A stretch of 64,000 bases of DNA from Jiangella mangrovi (GTDB lineage Bacteria; Actinomycetota; Actinomycetes; Jiangellales; Jiangellaceae). Positions 26,857-34,424 of this stretch are shown piece by piece. Under the pieces are notes generated by a model. That model worked only from the letters and a program-made list of their open reading frames with translations. It made no database searches and was not told where the DNA came from. The stretch lies in the NCBI RefSeq assembly GCF_014204975.1, contig NZ_JACHMM010000001.1:6200037-6264036 (forward strand), given 5' to 3'. Numbering within the stretch: the first letter of the stretch is position 1; each line of letters begins with the position of its first letter. The translations under genes were made by a program, and so were the position numbers.

Positions 26857-26865
26857 TTGTCCACA
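26857..26865 (+). promoter_or_regulatory. DnaA-box-like TTGTCCACA upstream of DUF559 copy 1
   Basis: TTGTCCACA is a preferred DnaA box of Streptomyces-type actinomycetes. It lies 52 bases upstream of the start codon at 26917, directly after the palindrome. The equivalent position of the second paralog has ATATCCACA (48771-48779). A single isolated box can arise by chance; conservation in two copies makes it notable. Confidence 0.4.
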
Positions 26866-26916
26866 GATCGCGATTCGGGCCTGGCGCGCGGCCCATCGCC
26901 CGATCAGGCTTGACGG

Positions 26917-27885
26917 GTGACCGATCTCGATGAGCTGGCCGGTGCCCAGCAGGGCATGGCGAGCCGCGCCCAGGTGCTCGCGTCCGGCCTGACGGTCGAG
27001 GCGCTGCGCTGGGCGGTGCGGTCCGGGCGGTGGCAGCGGGCGCACGCCGGTGTGTACGCGATGTTCTCCGGCCCGCTGCCGTTCGAGGCGCAGGTGTGGG
27101 CGGCGCTCCTGCGCGCCGGTCCGGGCGCCGTCGCCAGTCACCGCACGGCCGCCTACCTCGACGGGCTGTGCGACGAGCCCGGCGAGGTCATCCACGTGAC
27201 CGTTCCCGCCGACCGGTACGTGGAGCCGCGCATCGACGGCGTGCGGGTCCACTTCGCGCACCGTCTCGCGCGGACCCGACACCCGTCGAAGAACCCGCCG
27301 CGCACCCGGGTCGAGGACACCGTCCTGGACCTCGTCGACGCGGCGTCGCACCCGCGCGAGGCAGAAGGCTGGGTGACGGCGGCCTGCCAGCGCCGCCTCA
27401 CCAGGCCCGACCGGCTGGCCGGGGCGCTGGCGCGGCGGAAGAAGATCCGCTGGCGAGCCATGGTCGAGGCCATGCTCGACGACGTGGCGTCCGGGGCACA
27501 GTCGCCGCTGGAACTGCGGCACCTGCGCCGGGTCGAACGCGCCCACGGCCTGCCCACCGGCTGCCGCCAACGCCGCGTCGCCGGCCAGCGCGTCAGCTGG
27601 ATCGACGTCGACTACGAGCAGTATCGGGTGCGGGTCGAGCTCGACGGCCGCCTCGGCCACACCGGCGAAGGACGCTTCCGCGACCACCACCGCGACAACG
27701 ACGCCACCGTCGACGGCCGCGCCACGCTGCGCTACGGCCACGCCGACGTGTTCGGCAACCCCTGCGCCGTGGCCGCCGAACAGGCCCGCGTCCTCACCGC
27801 CCGCGGCTGGACCGGAACCGCCCGCAGGTGCAGGCCCGGCTGTCCCGTCCGGTCCCATGATCATCAAGGATCGGTGGTGCCCTGA
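26917..27885 (+). CDS. AbiEi-like wHTH plus DUF559/Vsr-like nuclease protein (copy 1)
   Basis: 322 residues from a GTG. The N-terminus (ASRAQVLASGLTVEALRWAV, then GRWQRAHAGVYA) is the winged-helix AbiEi_4-type domain also found in AbiE antitoxins. The C-terminus carries a DUF559/Vsr-like PD-(D/E)xK fold: WIDVDYEQYRVRVELDG, then FRDHHRDNDATVDG and LRYGHADVF. The final residues after CRPGCP are encoded by the left arm of the palindrome at 27855, with the stop codon in its loop. No toxin partner is adjacent. Multi-copy genes of this type are common in actinobacteria and their role is not established. A full-length paralog is at 48831-49796. Confidence 0.82.
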   Translation: MTDLDELAGAQQGMASRAQVLASGLTVEALRWAVRSGRWQRAHAGVYAMFSGPLPFEAQVWAALLRAGPGAVASHRTAAYLDGLCDEPGEVIHVTVPADRYVEPRIDGVRVHFAHRLARTRHPSKNPPRTRVEDTVLDLVDAASHPREAEGWVTAACQRRLTRPDRLAGALARRKKIRWRAMVEAMLDDVASGAQSPLELRHLRRVERAHGLPTGCRQRRVAGQRVSWIDVDYEQYRVRVELDGRLGHTGEGRFRDHHRDNDATVDGRATLRYGHADVFGNPCAVAAEQARVLTARGWTGTARRCRPGCPVRSHDHQGSVVP

Positions 27886-27910
27886 CCCCATCAATCCTTG
27901 ATGATCATGG
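27855..27910. terminator. GGATC-core palindrome encoding two convergent C-termini
   Basis: Arms 27855-27877 and 27888-27910 (23 bases, two mismatches) with a 10-base loop. The left arm codes the last residues of the DUF559-type protein, and its stop is in the loop. The right arm codes the last residues (AMIIKD) of the GNAT protein read on the other strand. A bidirectional terminator inside coding ends is the simplest reading. Confidence 0.8.
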
Positions 27911-28427
27911 CGACGAGGGGTGGCCAGCCGGGGCGGCGCCAGGATGGGCAGGCGGTGCCGGCGACGACCCAGCCGTGGGACTCGTACCAGCGCTGGACGG
28001 TCGCGGTCGGGCCCATGGGGAAGAGGTCGAGGCACGGCGCGAGGTCGTGGGCGCGGATCCAGCCGACCGCGGCGGTCAGAAGAGCGGTTCCGTGGCCCAG
28101 TCCGGCCCGGTCCGGGTCGACGAACAGGCGGCCGATCGTGGCGCATTCCTCGACCGGCCGGCCGTGGGCGGCGCTCCAGGCCTGCCGCAGGGCCGAGCCC
28201 GCGCCGCCGTGGTCGGTGGCGGCGGCCGGCTCGATGCCGACCTGGCCGACCACGCGACTACCCCCGTCGACGTCGACAGCGACGAAGGCGGCCAGGTCGG
28301 CGGGGCCGGCGATCCAGGCCTCGGGGTCGTCCGGCAGGACGTGCGGGTACCCCGTCGCCGCGTGCAGGCGGACCAGCACCTCGGCCAGCGGCTCCACGTC
28401 GGCCGGTCGCCGCTCCCGCACCGTCAT
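27891..28427 (-). CDS. GNAT-family N-acetyltransferase
   Basis: 178 residues from the ATG at 28427, preceded by GGTGGG; an in-frame ATG at 28451 would add eight residues. The acetyl-CoA-binding region is visible: GRLFVDPDRAGLGHGTALLTAAV (motif A, R/QxxGxG/A type) with a following helix, and the late YESHGWVVAGTA strand. It acetylates an unknown small molecule or protein amine. Its stop is inside the palindrome shared with the converging DUF559-type gene, five bases away. Divergent from the VOC-merR pair. Confidence 0.87.
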   Translation of the reverse strand: MTVRERRPADVEPLAEVLVRLHAATGYPHVLPDDPEAWIAGPADLAAFVAVDVDGGSRVVGQVGIEPAAATDHGGAGSALRQAWSAAHGRPVEECATIGRLFVDPDRAGLGHGTALLTAAVGWIRAHDLAPCLDLFPMGPTATVQRWYESHGWVVAGTACPSWRRPGWPPLVAMIIKD

Positions 28428-28463
28428 CCGCCCACCGTAGGCGACACCCACAAGAAACCCGGC

Positions 28464-28494
28464 TTGACCCTCACGCTACGTCAGACCTCAGCAT
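28464..28494 (+). promoter_or_regulatory. Candidate MerR-type promoter/operator
   Basis: TTGACC (28464-28469) and CAGCAT (28489-28494) are separated by 19 bases, the elongated spacing typical of MerR-controlled promoters. The spacer has the partly symmetric CTCACGCTACGTCAG. It precedes a VOC gene and a MerR-TipAS gene in the same direction, consistent with autoregulation. Confidence 0.5.
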
Positions 28495-28501
28495 CGACGG
28501 C

Positions 28502-29008
28502 ATGACCGACACTTTCAACGCCTTCGAGATCAGTCCCGTCCCGGAACCGGGCCCCGACGCCGTCGCGCCGGAGGTCTATCGGGGTATCTACGGCATGCCG
28601 ATGTTCGTCATCGTCCCGACGGAGGACCTGGCAGCGTCGGTGGACTTCTGGACGAACGGTCTGGGGTTCATCGACCTCTTCACGGTTCCTGGCGGCGTGA
28701 CCCACCTGCGCCGCTGGGCCTTCCAGGACGTCCTGCTGGTGCCGGGCCCGGCGGCGTCCGAGCGGCCGACGATGACGGTGAGCTTCTCGTGCGTCGAGAG
28801 TCAGCTCGACGGCCTCGTGCGGTCCTGCGAGGCGACCCTGCCCGGGAGCACGACCGGACCGGAGCCGACGCCGTGGAACTCGCTCGAGCTGCACGTCGTC
28901 ACGCCGGAGCGGGCCCACGTCGTCATGACGGCGGCCCGGCCGTGGGATCCGGACTCCGACCTGGCCGCGAACTGGCGGGCGGTCGGCATCGAGGCTCCCC
29001 CGGCGTGA
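28502..29008 (+). CDS. VOC-family (glyoxalase/bleomycin-resistance) protein
   Basis: 168 residues. The beta-alpha-beta-beta-beta module begins at GMPMFVIVPTEDLAASVDFWTNGLGF, typical of VOC proteins, and a second half ends with a strand around LELHVVTPERAHVVMTAA. It may bind or inactivate a small toxic ligand, or be a dioxygenase. It lies just downstream of a MerR-type promoter and directly upstream of the MerR-TipAS regulator, so a drug-inducible resistance role is reasonable but unproven. The start is near the expected transcription start, so the mRNA may be nearly leaderless. Confidence 0.78.
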   Translation: MTDTFNAFEISPVPEPGPDAVAPEVYRGIYGMPMFVIVPTEDLAASVDFWTNGLGFIDLFTVPGGVTHLRRWAFQDVLLVPGPAASERPTMTVSFSCVESQLDGLVRSCEATLPGSTTGPEPTPWNSLELHVVTPERAHVVMTAARPWDPDSDLAANWRAVGIEAPPA

Positions 29009-29034
29009 CGGCGGCAGCTGCCAGACTGGGGGGC

Positions 29035-29853
29035 GTGACCAGCCCGGGCCCCGACGACGAGCGTGGCGACGACGGACTCACCGTCGCCGCCACGGCGGCG
29101 CTGGTCGGCGTCACCGTCCGCACCCTGCACCACTGGGACGCCGTCGGGCTGGTCTCGCCGTCCGGCCGCACCGCGAGCGGCTACCGCCTGTACGACGCGG
29201 CCGCCGTCGCCCGGATCCACCGCGTGCTCGTGTACCGCGAGCTCGGCCTGCCGCTCGAGCGCATCGCCGAACTGCTCGACGAGCCGTCGCTCAGCGCGGC
29301 CGTGCCCCTGCGCGATCAGCGCGAGCAGCTGGTCGCCCGCATCGACCGGCTGCGCGGCATGGTCGACGCCGTCGACCGCATGATCGAGGCGGAAGAGGGC
29401 GGCGTGCTGCTGACCCCCGAGGAGCAGGTGGCGCTGTTCGGCACCGACTGGCGGCCGGAGTGGGCCGGCCAGGCGCGCGAGCGGTGGGGCGACACCCCGC
29501 AGTGGCGCCAGTTCGCCGAGCGCTCCGCGACCCGCACCGCCGACGACTGGCGCGAGATCGCGGCCGGCGTCACCGCCCTGTACGAGGACCTCGCCGCCGC
29601 ACACCGCGACGGCGTGGCGCCGGGCAGCCCGGCCGCCAACGCTCTGGCCGAGCGGCACCGGGCCAGCATCGGCGCCTACTTCGACTGCACCCACGCCATG
29701 CACGTCGCTCTGCTGCGCTGCCAGGCCGACGACCCGGAGTTCGTCGCCCACTACGAGCAGTTCGGAGCCGGGCTCGCCGGCTGGCTACGCGAGGTGGTCG
29801 ACGCCAACGCCGCCGCCCACGGCGTCGACCCCGCGACGGCGACCTGGGAGTGA
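29035..29853 (+). CDS. MerR-family regulator with TipAS drug-binding domain
   Basis: 272 residues from the GTG at 29035, which has a G-rich ribosome site; a GTG at 29005 would add ten residues. The N-terminal MerR winged helix is clear (LTVAATAALVGVTVRTLHHWD, GYRLYDAAAVARIHRVLVYRELGLPLERI). A long coiled helix follows, then a TipAS helical domain (LTPEEQVALFGTDW, RWGDTPQWRQFAERSATRT, and RHRASIGAYFDCTHAMHVAL). TipAS domains bind thiopeptide and other antibiotics and trigger promoter activation. It probably controls the VOC gene and itself. Confidence 0.9.
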   Translation: MTSPGPDDERGDDGLTVAATAALVGVTVRTLHHWDAVGLVSPSGRTASGYRLYDAAAVARIHRVLVYRELGLPLERIAELLDEPSLSAAVPLRDQREQLVARIDRLRGMVDAVDRMIEAEEGGVLLTPEEQVALFGTDWRPEWAGQARERWGDTPQWRQFAERSATRTADDWREIAAGVTALYEDLAAAHRDGVAPGSPAANALAERHRASIGAYFDCTHAMHVALLRCQADDPEFVAHYEQFGAGLAGWLREVVDANAAAHGVDPATATWE

Positions 29854-29866
29854 GCAGGCTCGCCGG

Positions 29867-30781
29867 TCAGCCGAACGTGAACGCGTAGGCCTCGGCGCCG
29901 GCGTCGAGGAAGACGACCTCGACGGTGCGCTCGCGGACGCCGTCGTGCACGCGGACGAGCTGGTACATGCGCCCGTCGTCGACGATCCCGTTCCCGTCCG
30001 CGTCGACGTCGGCGCCGTGCGACGGGCCGGGCGCGGCGCCGTCGAGGAGGACCCGGAACCGCACCGGACCGCCGCCAGCACCGGGTGACAGGACCAGGTG
30101 CGCGTCGCGGGCGTGGAAGCGGATGGCGACGCTGCCGCCCGGCGCACCGAGCACGACGCACTCGCCGCCGACGGTCCACTCACCGCGCAGCGTCCACTGC
30201 TGGTGGCGCAGCCGCTCGGGCGGCACGTCCGCCCGGCGCTCGCCGCGCCACGAGCCGAGGTACGTCTCACCGGTGCGCAGCCGGTCCCAGTCGGCCTCGG
30301 CCTCGTCACCCTCCCCCGCGACGGTGACCAGCTCGCGTTCCACGCCGAGCAGCTTCTGCAGCAGCCGCTCCGACCACGCGTAGCGGCCCTCGCCGAAGTG
30401 CTGGTCGCGGACGAGCCCGCCCGTGTCGGCGAAGTAGAGCGCCGGCCAGTAGTGGTTGTCGAAGGCGGACCAGATCCGGTAGTCGCTGTCGACGGCGACG
30501 GGGTACTCGATCGACCGGCGCGCCGTCGCCCGCCGCACGCGGTCGCCGTCGTGCTCGAAGGAGAACTCCGGCGTGTGGACGCCGACCACGACCAGCCCGT
30601 CGTCGCGGTACGCCCGGGCCCAGGCGCGGACGTAGGGCGCCGTGCGCAGCCAGTTGATGCAGGTCAGCGTCCAGAAGTTCACCAGGACCACGTGGCCGTG
30701 CAGGTCGGCGGGGCGCAGCGGCGCGGAGCCGATCCACGCCACCGCGCCGTCGAGCGCGGGCAGTTGCCGCCGTGCGGACAT
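29867..30781 (-). CDS. Thioredoxin-like (DipZ C-terminal type) protein with single active-site Cys
   Basis: 304 residues, no signal peptide. Residues about 10-140 are a TlpA/DipZ-like thioredoxin fold (LHGHVVLVNFWTLTCINWLRTAPY, VVGVHTPEFSFE, YPVAVDSDYRIWSAFDNHYWPALYF). Family proteins normally have CxxC (CINC). Here the second Cys is Trp (CINW), so disulfide exchange by the usual two-Cys route is not possible. Residues about 170-304 are a beta-rich domain like that following DipZ thioredoxin domains. It lies downstream of helD but is separated from it by a strong hairpin. Confidence 0.8.
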   Translation of the reverse strand: MSARRQLPALDGAVAWIGSAPLRPADLHGHVVLVNFWTLTCINWLRTAPYVRAWARAYRDDGLVVVGVHTPEFSFEHDGDRVRRATARRSIEYPVAVDSDYRIWSAFDNHYWPALYFADTGGLVRDQHFGEGRYAWSERLLQKLLGVERELVTVAGEGDEAEADWDRLRTGETYLGSWRGERRADVPPERLRHQQWTLRGEWTVGGECVVLGAPGGSVAIRFHARDAHLVLSPGAGGGPVRFRVLLDGAAPGPSHGADVDADGNGIVDDGRMYQLVRVHDGVRERTVEVVFLDAGAEAYAFTFG

Positions 30782-30797
30782 CGGGCACCCCCTTCGC

Positions 30798-30840
30798 GCG
30801 GTGCGGGCGCGCGCACTCCTCAGCGTCGCGCCCGCACCGC
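30798..30840. terminator. Hairpin after helD
   Basis: Perfect 14-base GC arms (GCGGTGCGGGCGCG at 30798-30811, its complement at 30827-30840) with a 15-base loop, located 40 bases past the helD stop and before the thioredoxin-like gene on the same strand. Confidence 0.75.
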
Positions 30841-30879
30841 CCGCTCGCACCCGTGGGCGTCCCTGGTGCGACCCCGGGC

Positions 30880-33030
30880 TCAGGAGCTGGTCAGGACGAC
30901 CAGCTGCTGGGTGGCGCGGGTCATGGCCACGTAGCGGTCGACCGCGCCCTCGATGCCGGTGCCGAAGTCCTCGGGGTCGACGAGGACGACGAGGTCGAAC
31001 TCGAGGCCCTTCGCCAGCTCCGGGGTCAGCGACCGGACCCGGGTCGTCGGCGCGAACGCCGGGTCGCCGATGACGCAGGCGACGCCGTCGACGTGGGCGG
31101 CGAGCCAGGTGTCGAGGATCGTCCGCAGCTCCGACACCGGCCCGTGCGTGACAGGGACGCCGGTGCTGCGGATGGACGTCGGCACGTTGGCGTCCGGGAG
31201 GGCGGCCCGGATGACCGGCTCGGCCTCGGTCATGACCTCTTCGGGCGTGCGGTAGTTGATGCTCAGCGCGGCGATCTCGACGCGGTCGAGGCCGATCCGC
31301 GCGAGCCGCTCCTGCCACGTCTCGGTGAACCCGTGGCGGGCCTGCGCGCGGTCGCCGACGATGGTGAAGCTGCGCGACGGGCAGCGCTGCAGCAGCATCT
31401 GCCACTCGGCGTCGGTCAGCTCCTGGGCCTCGTCGACGACGACGTGGGCGAACGGGCCGGCGAGCTCGTCGGGGTCGAGGTCGGGCAGCACGGCGGCGTC
31501 GACCAGGGCGCCCTGCAGGTCCTGTCCGCGCAGCATCGACATCAGCGCCATCTCGGAGTCGTCGGTCTCGATGAGGTGGTCGACGACGTCGGCCATGTTC
31601 GCGCGGCGGGCGGCCACCTCGGCCTCCTGCCGGCGCCGGCGCCGCGAGGTCTCGGGGTCGCCGAGCCGCAGCCGCGCGGCGTCGAGCAGCGGCAGGTCCG
31701 GCACCGTCCACGCCTGCGCCTCGGCCCGCTGCAGCAGCTTCACCTCGTCTGCGCCGAGCCACGGCGCGCACAGACGCAGGTAGGCGGGCACGGACCACAG
31801 GTCGCCCACGACGTCGGCCGCCTCGAGCACCGGCCAGGCCCGGTTGAACGTGGTGACCAGCGGCCGGTTCTGCCGCAGCGACGCCGCGAACCGGTCTTCG
31901 GGGACGTCCTCCTTCTGCCGGTCCAGCAGGATCGCGACCAGCGCTGACCAGATCTCCTCGCGCGCCTCGTTGTGCGGCATGCCGGGGTCGGCGGCCTCGA
32001 ACGCCTCGGCCCAGTCCTCGGCGCTGAGCCGCACGTCGTCCCAGAGGGTGGTGACGGTCATGGCCTCGGTCGGCGGCTCCTCGTAGAACCGGACCGCCTT
32101 CTCGATCGCCTTCACCATGTCGACGGACGACTTCAGCCGGGCGACGACGGGGTCCGGCTCGGCCGCCGCCTTGTGGCCGTCGGGGACGAGGTCGCGCAGG
32201 GTGCAGGTGCGCACGCCCTCCTCGCCCAGGCTCGGCAGCACGTCGGCGACGTAGGCGAGGTACGGCTGGTGCGGCCCGACGAACAGCACCCCGCCGCGCC
32301 GGTGCCCGAGCCGCGGGTCGGAGTAGAGCAGGTACGCCGTGCGGTGCAGCGCGACGACCGTCTTCCCCGTCCCCGGCCCGCCGTCGACGACGAGGGCGCC
32401 GCGCGAGCCCGCGCGGATGATGGCGTCCTGATCGGCCTGGATGGTCCCCAGCACGTCGCGCATGCGCCCGGACCGGGTGCCGCCGAGGCTGGCGATGAAC
32501 GCCGACTGGTCGTCGAGCGCCGCGGCGTGCCCGTCGAAGTCGTCGGCGGCGAACACCTCGTCCCAGTAGTCGCCGACCTTGCCGCGGGTCCAGCGGTACC
32601 GGCGGCGGCTGGCCAGGCCCATGGGGTTCGCGTGCGTCGCACCGAAGAACGGCTCGGCCGCCGGGGCACGCCAGTCGAGCAGCAGGCGGTGGCCCGCGCG
32701 GTCGGTGAGGCCGAGGCGGCCGACGTAGACGGGCTCGGAGTGGTCGGCGGTGACCATGTGCCCGAGGCAGAGGTCCAGCCCGAACCGGCGCAGCGTGCGC
32801 AGGCGGCTGGTCAGCCGGTGGACCTCGAGGTCGCGGTCCATGGCCTCCTGGCCGCTGCCGCCGGGCCGCTTCAGCTCGGCGGCCAGCCGCTCGTCGAGCT
32901 CGGCGATGGTCTCTTCGAGGCTCTCGCGGATGCGGGCGAAATGCTGGTCGTCGGCGGCGATCAAGGCCGGGTCGGCTTTGTGGGCGAGGTGGCCGGGAAG
33001 GTCGAATGCGCTGGTCGTCAAGGGATTCAC
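30880..33030 (-). CDS. helD: HelD-type UvrD/Rep helicase-like RNA polymerase recycling factor
   Basis: 716 residues from a GTG with GGAG eight bases upstream. An N-terminal antiparallel coiled coil (about 28-85) precedes superfamily-1 ATPase motifs: Walker A GGPGTGKTVVALH near residue 220, a VVDEAQELTDAEWQML Walker B, GDRAQARHGFTETWQ, INYRTPEEV and AMTRATQQLVVLTSS at the C-terminus. The layout fits class II actinobacterial HelD, which binds stalled RNA polymerase, can release it from nucleic acids and in some species protects against rifampicin. It is monocistronic, with its own AT-rich upstream region and a terminator. Confidence 0.88.
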   Translation of the reverse strand: MNPLTTSAFDLPGHLAHKADPALIAADDQHFARIRESLEETIAELDERLAAELKRPGGSGQEAMDRDLEVHRLTSRLRTLRRFGLDLCLGHMVTADHSEPVYVGRLGLTDRAGHRLLLDWRAPAAEPFFGATHANPMGLASRRRYRWTRGKVGDYWDEVFAADDFDGHAAALDDQSAFIASLGGTRSGRMRDVLGTIQADQDAIIRAGSRGALVVDGGPGTGKTVVALHRTAYLLYSDPRLGHRRGGVLFVGPHQPYLAYVADVLPSLGEEGVRTCTLRDLVPDGHKAAAEPDPVVARLKSSVDMVKAIEKAVRFYEEPPTEAMTVTTLWDDVRLSAEDWAEAFEAADPGMPHNEAREEIWSALVAILLDRQKEDVPEDRFAASLRQNRPLVTTFNRAWPVLEAADVVGDLWSVPAYLRLCAPWLGADEVKLLQRAEAQAWTVPDLPLLDAARLRLGDPETSRRRRRQEAEVAARRANMADVVDHLIETDDSEMALMSMLRGQDLQGALVDAAVLPDLDPDELAGPFAHVVVDEAQELTDAEWQMLLQRCPSRSFTIVGDRAQARHGFTETWQERLARIGLDRVEIAALSINYRTPEEVMTEAEPVIRAALPDANVPTSIRSTGVPVTHGPVSELRTILDTWLAAHVDGVACVIGDPAFAPTTRVRSLTPELAKGLEFDLVVLVDPEDFGTGIEGAVDRYVAMTRATQQLVVLTSS

Positions 33031-33115
33031 CTCATGAGCTCCGTTCCGAGGTACGCCACCTTAGATCCAAATTTTCTGGCTCATGAGATCGCCGGAACTC
33101 TGCTATAAAAGAATG
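33031..33115 (-). promoter_or_regulatory. AT-rich helD leader with repeated CTCATGAG
   Basis: The palindromic word CTCATGAG occurs at 33031-33038 (partly within the ribosome-binding region) and 33080-33087. The stretch 33061-33115 is unusually AT-rich for this window (CAAATTTT, CTATAAAAG). No rifamycin-associated element of the published type was recognised. The two words could be a regulator site; unproven. Confidence 0.35.
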
Positions 33116-33180
33116 GGAGCACGTGGCCATCTTTCGCCCCCGCACCCTCCACTCATCGACATCCTCGGTGGGCCGCCGGA

Positions 33181-33792
33181 TCAGCGGGACTGCAGCGCGT
33201 CCAGCGCCACCGCCATGGCCGCGCCCAGCCGCCAGTCGAGGCGGGAGCCGTCGGGCAGGGCGGGCAGCTCGACGTCGTAGGCGTCGCGCAGGGTCTTGCG
33301 ACGCTCCGAGGACATGACGAGCGTGCCGTCGGCGGTGGTGAAGTCGAAGTGGAACCGCCACGGGCCGGGAACGTCGTTGAGCACGATGTCCCAGACGCGC
33401 CGCACGATCGCCACCCCCTGGCTGCGCTCCCGGCCGACGGCCTCCAGCCCCAGCGACGGCTCGCCGAGCGTCCAGGTCGACCGGGTCAGCGACTTGCGGA
33501 ACTCCTTCTTGAACCAGCCGATCGGCTCGCCGGCCGGGCCGGTGACGTCGTGGCCGGCGCCGACGTCGAGTCGTGAGCGGGCCTTGAACGCGAACAGCGG
33601 CGGGTCCGAGCGGTCCTCGTCGGCGTAGAAGGTGACCTGCTCCTTGAGCGCCATGCGCTTCTGCTGCGCGAACGCGATCAGCTCGCCCTCGCGGCCGTCG
33701 ATGCCGAGGGTGTGGACGGCGTACCGGTTGACCATCGGTGTGATGCGCTGGTGCACGGTGAGACGCTCGTACATCACACCAGCATCGGCCAT
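33181..33792 (-). CDS. LURP-one-related/tubby-like family protein
   Basis: 203 residues from the ATG at 33792; a second ATG at 33774 would give 197 and starts closer to the conserved region (MYERLTVHQRITPMVNRY). The sequence matches the beta-barrel LURP-one/scramblase-like fold: repeated strand motifs such as LIAFAQQKRMALKEQVTFY, LFAFKARSRLDVGAG and GEPIGWFKKEFRKSLTRSTW. Function in bacteria is not known. It follows the VOC gene by ten bases and is likely co-transcribed with it. Confidence 0.75.
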   Translation of the reverse strand: MADAGVMYERLTVHQRITPMVNRYAVHTLGIDGREGELIAFAQQKRMALKEQVTFYADEDRSDPPLFAFKARSRLDVGAGHDVTGPAGEPIGWFKKEFRKSLTRSTWTLGEPSLGLEAVGRERSQGVAIVRRVWDIVLNDVPGPWRFHFDFTTADGTLVMSSERRKTLRDAYDVELPALPDGSRLDWRLGAAMAVALDALQSR

Positions 33793-33802
33793 GACCCGCG
33801 AT

Positions 33803-34225
33803 TCAGTACCAGAACACCTCGGGCGGAATCGTCTGCGGCACGTCCTCCTCGCCGTCGTGGTGGACGAAGACGACCCGCTGCCCGTCGGGGTCCCAGGTGC
33901 TGACCAGTGTGGTCGGGTCCTCGGCGAGCACGTGCCGGGTCGACTTGGCGCCCAGGCCGGCGAGTTGCTGCTCGATCCGGTCCAGCCGGTCGAGACTCGC
34001 GACCCGCCAGACCAGCGCCTGCACCGTCCGGTCGGTGACCCGGCGGACCGGCCGTTGGCGCAGCGCCAGCGAGAAGGCGCCGGCCCGGGTCGCCAGGATG
34101 ACGGCGTCAGCGGTGCGGCGGGCGACCTCGAGCCCCAGCAGCTCGGTGTAGAACGCGGTCGCCGGCTCGAGGTCGCTGACATGCAGGACGGCGCCCTGGA
34201 TGCGCGGCTCGGAGTCGTTGGTCAT
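33803..34225 (-). CDS. VOC-family (glyoxalase-like) protein
   Basis: 140 residues, a single VOC domain: IQGAVLHVSDLEPATAFYTELLGLEVARR opens the first beta-alpha module, and STWDPDGQRVVFVHHD closes the second. No fused domain is present. It heads a two-gene operon with the LURP-one-related gene. The ligand is unknown; metal-ligand His/Glu positions are only partly evident (VLHVSD, late FVHHDGEED). Confidence 0.78.
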   Translation of the reverse strand: MTNDSEPRIQGAVLHVSDLEPATAFYTELLGLEVARRTADAVILATRAGAFSLALRQRPVRRVTDRTVQALVWRVASLDRLDRIEQQLAGLGAKSTRHVLAEDPTTLVSTWDPDGQRVVFVHHDGEEDVPQTIPPEVFWY

Positions 34226-34360
34226 GGCCTCACCCTTCCAGCCGGTGCGCTGGCGGCGGGCGGGACCAGCCGCGGTCTGCTTGACGCCTACCCCGGGACG
34301 TCTGCTCGGACCCGAAGCCGTCTGAAACCCGGTCTCCCACTCTTACCTCGCGGCTCGGCC

Positions 34361-34378
34361 AGTGCACTCGGATGCACT
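34361..34378. promoter_or_regulatory. Small inverted repeat between minus-strand genes
   Basis: AGTGCA and TGCACT flank a 6-base spacer. It lies about 135 bases upstream of the VOC gene and 46 bases past the DoxX stop. It could be an operator or a weak hairpin. The rest of 34226-34424 shows no other feature. Confidence 0.25.
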
Positions 34379-34424
34379 ACTGACCGACCATAGCCGCGGA
34401 ACGTGACAATGAGCGGCGACGGCG

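Noticed and set aside
26857-26865. Origin of replication suggested by the DnaA-box word
   Set aside because: There is a single box per site, with no cluster, AT-rich unwinding region or dnaA/dnaN genes nearby.
26917-27885. Complete type IV toxin-antitoxin (AbiE) system
   Set aside because: Only the antitoxin-like wHTH domain is present, fused to a DUF559-type domain. No AbiEii nucleotidyltransferase gene is adjacent in either copy.
33031-33180. Rifamycin-associated element in front of helD
   Set aside because: The known inverted-repeat element was not found; only CTCATGAG words and AT-rich DNA are present.
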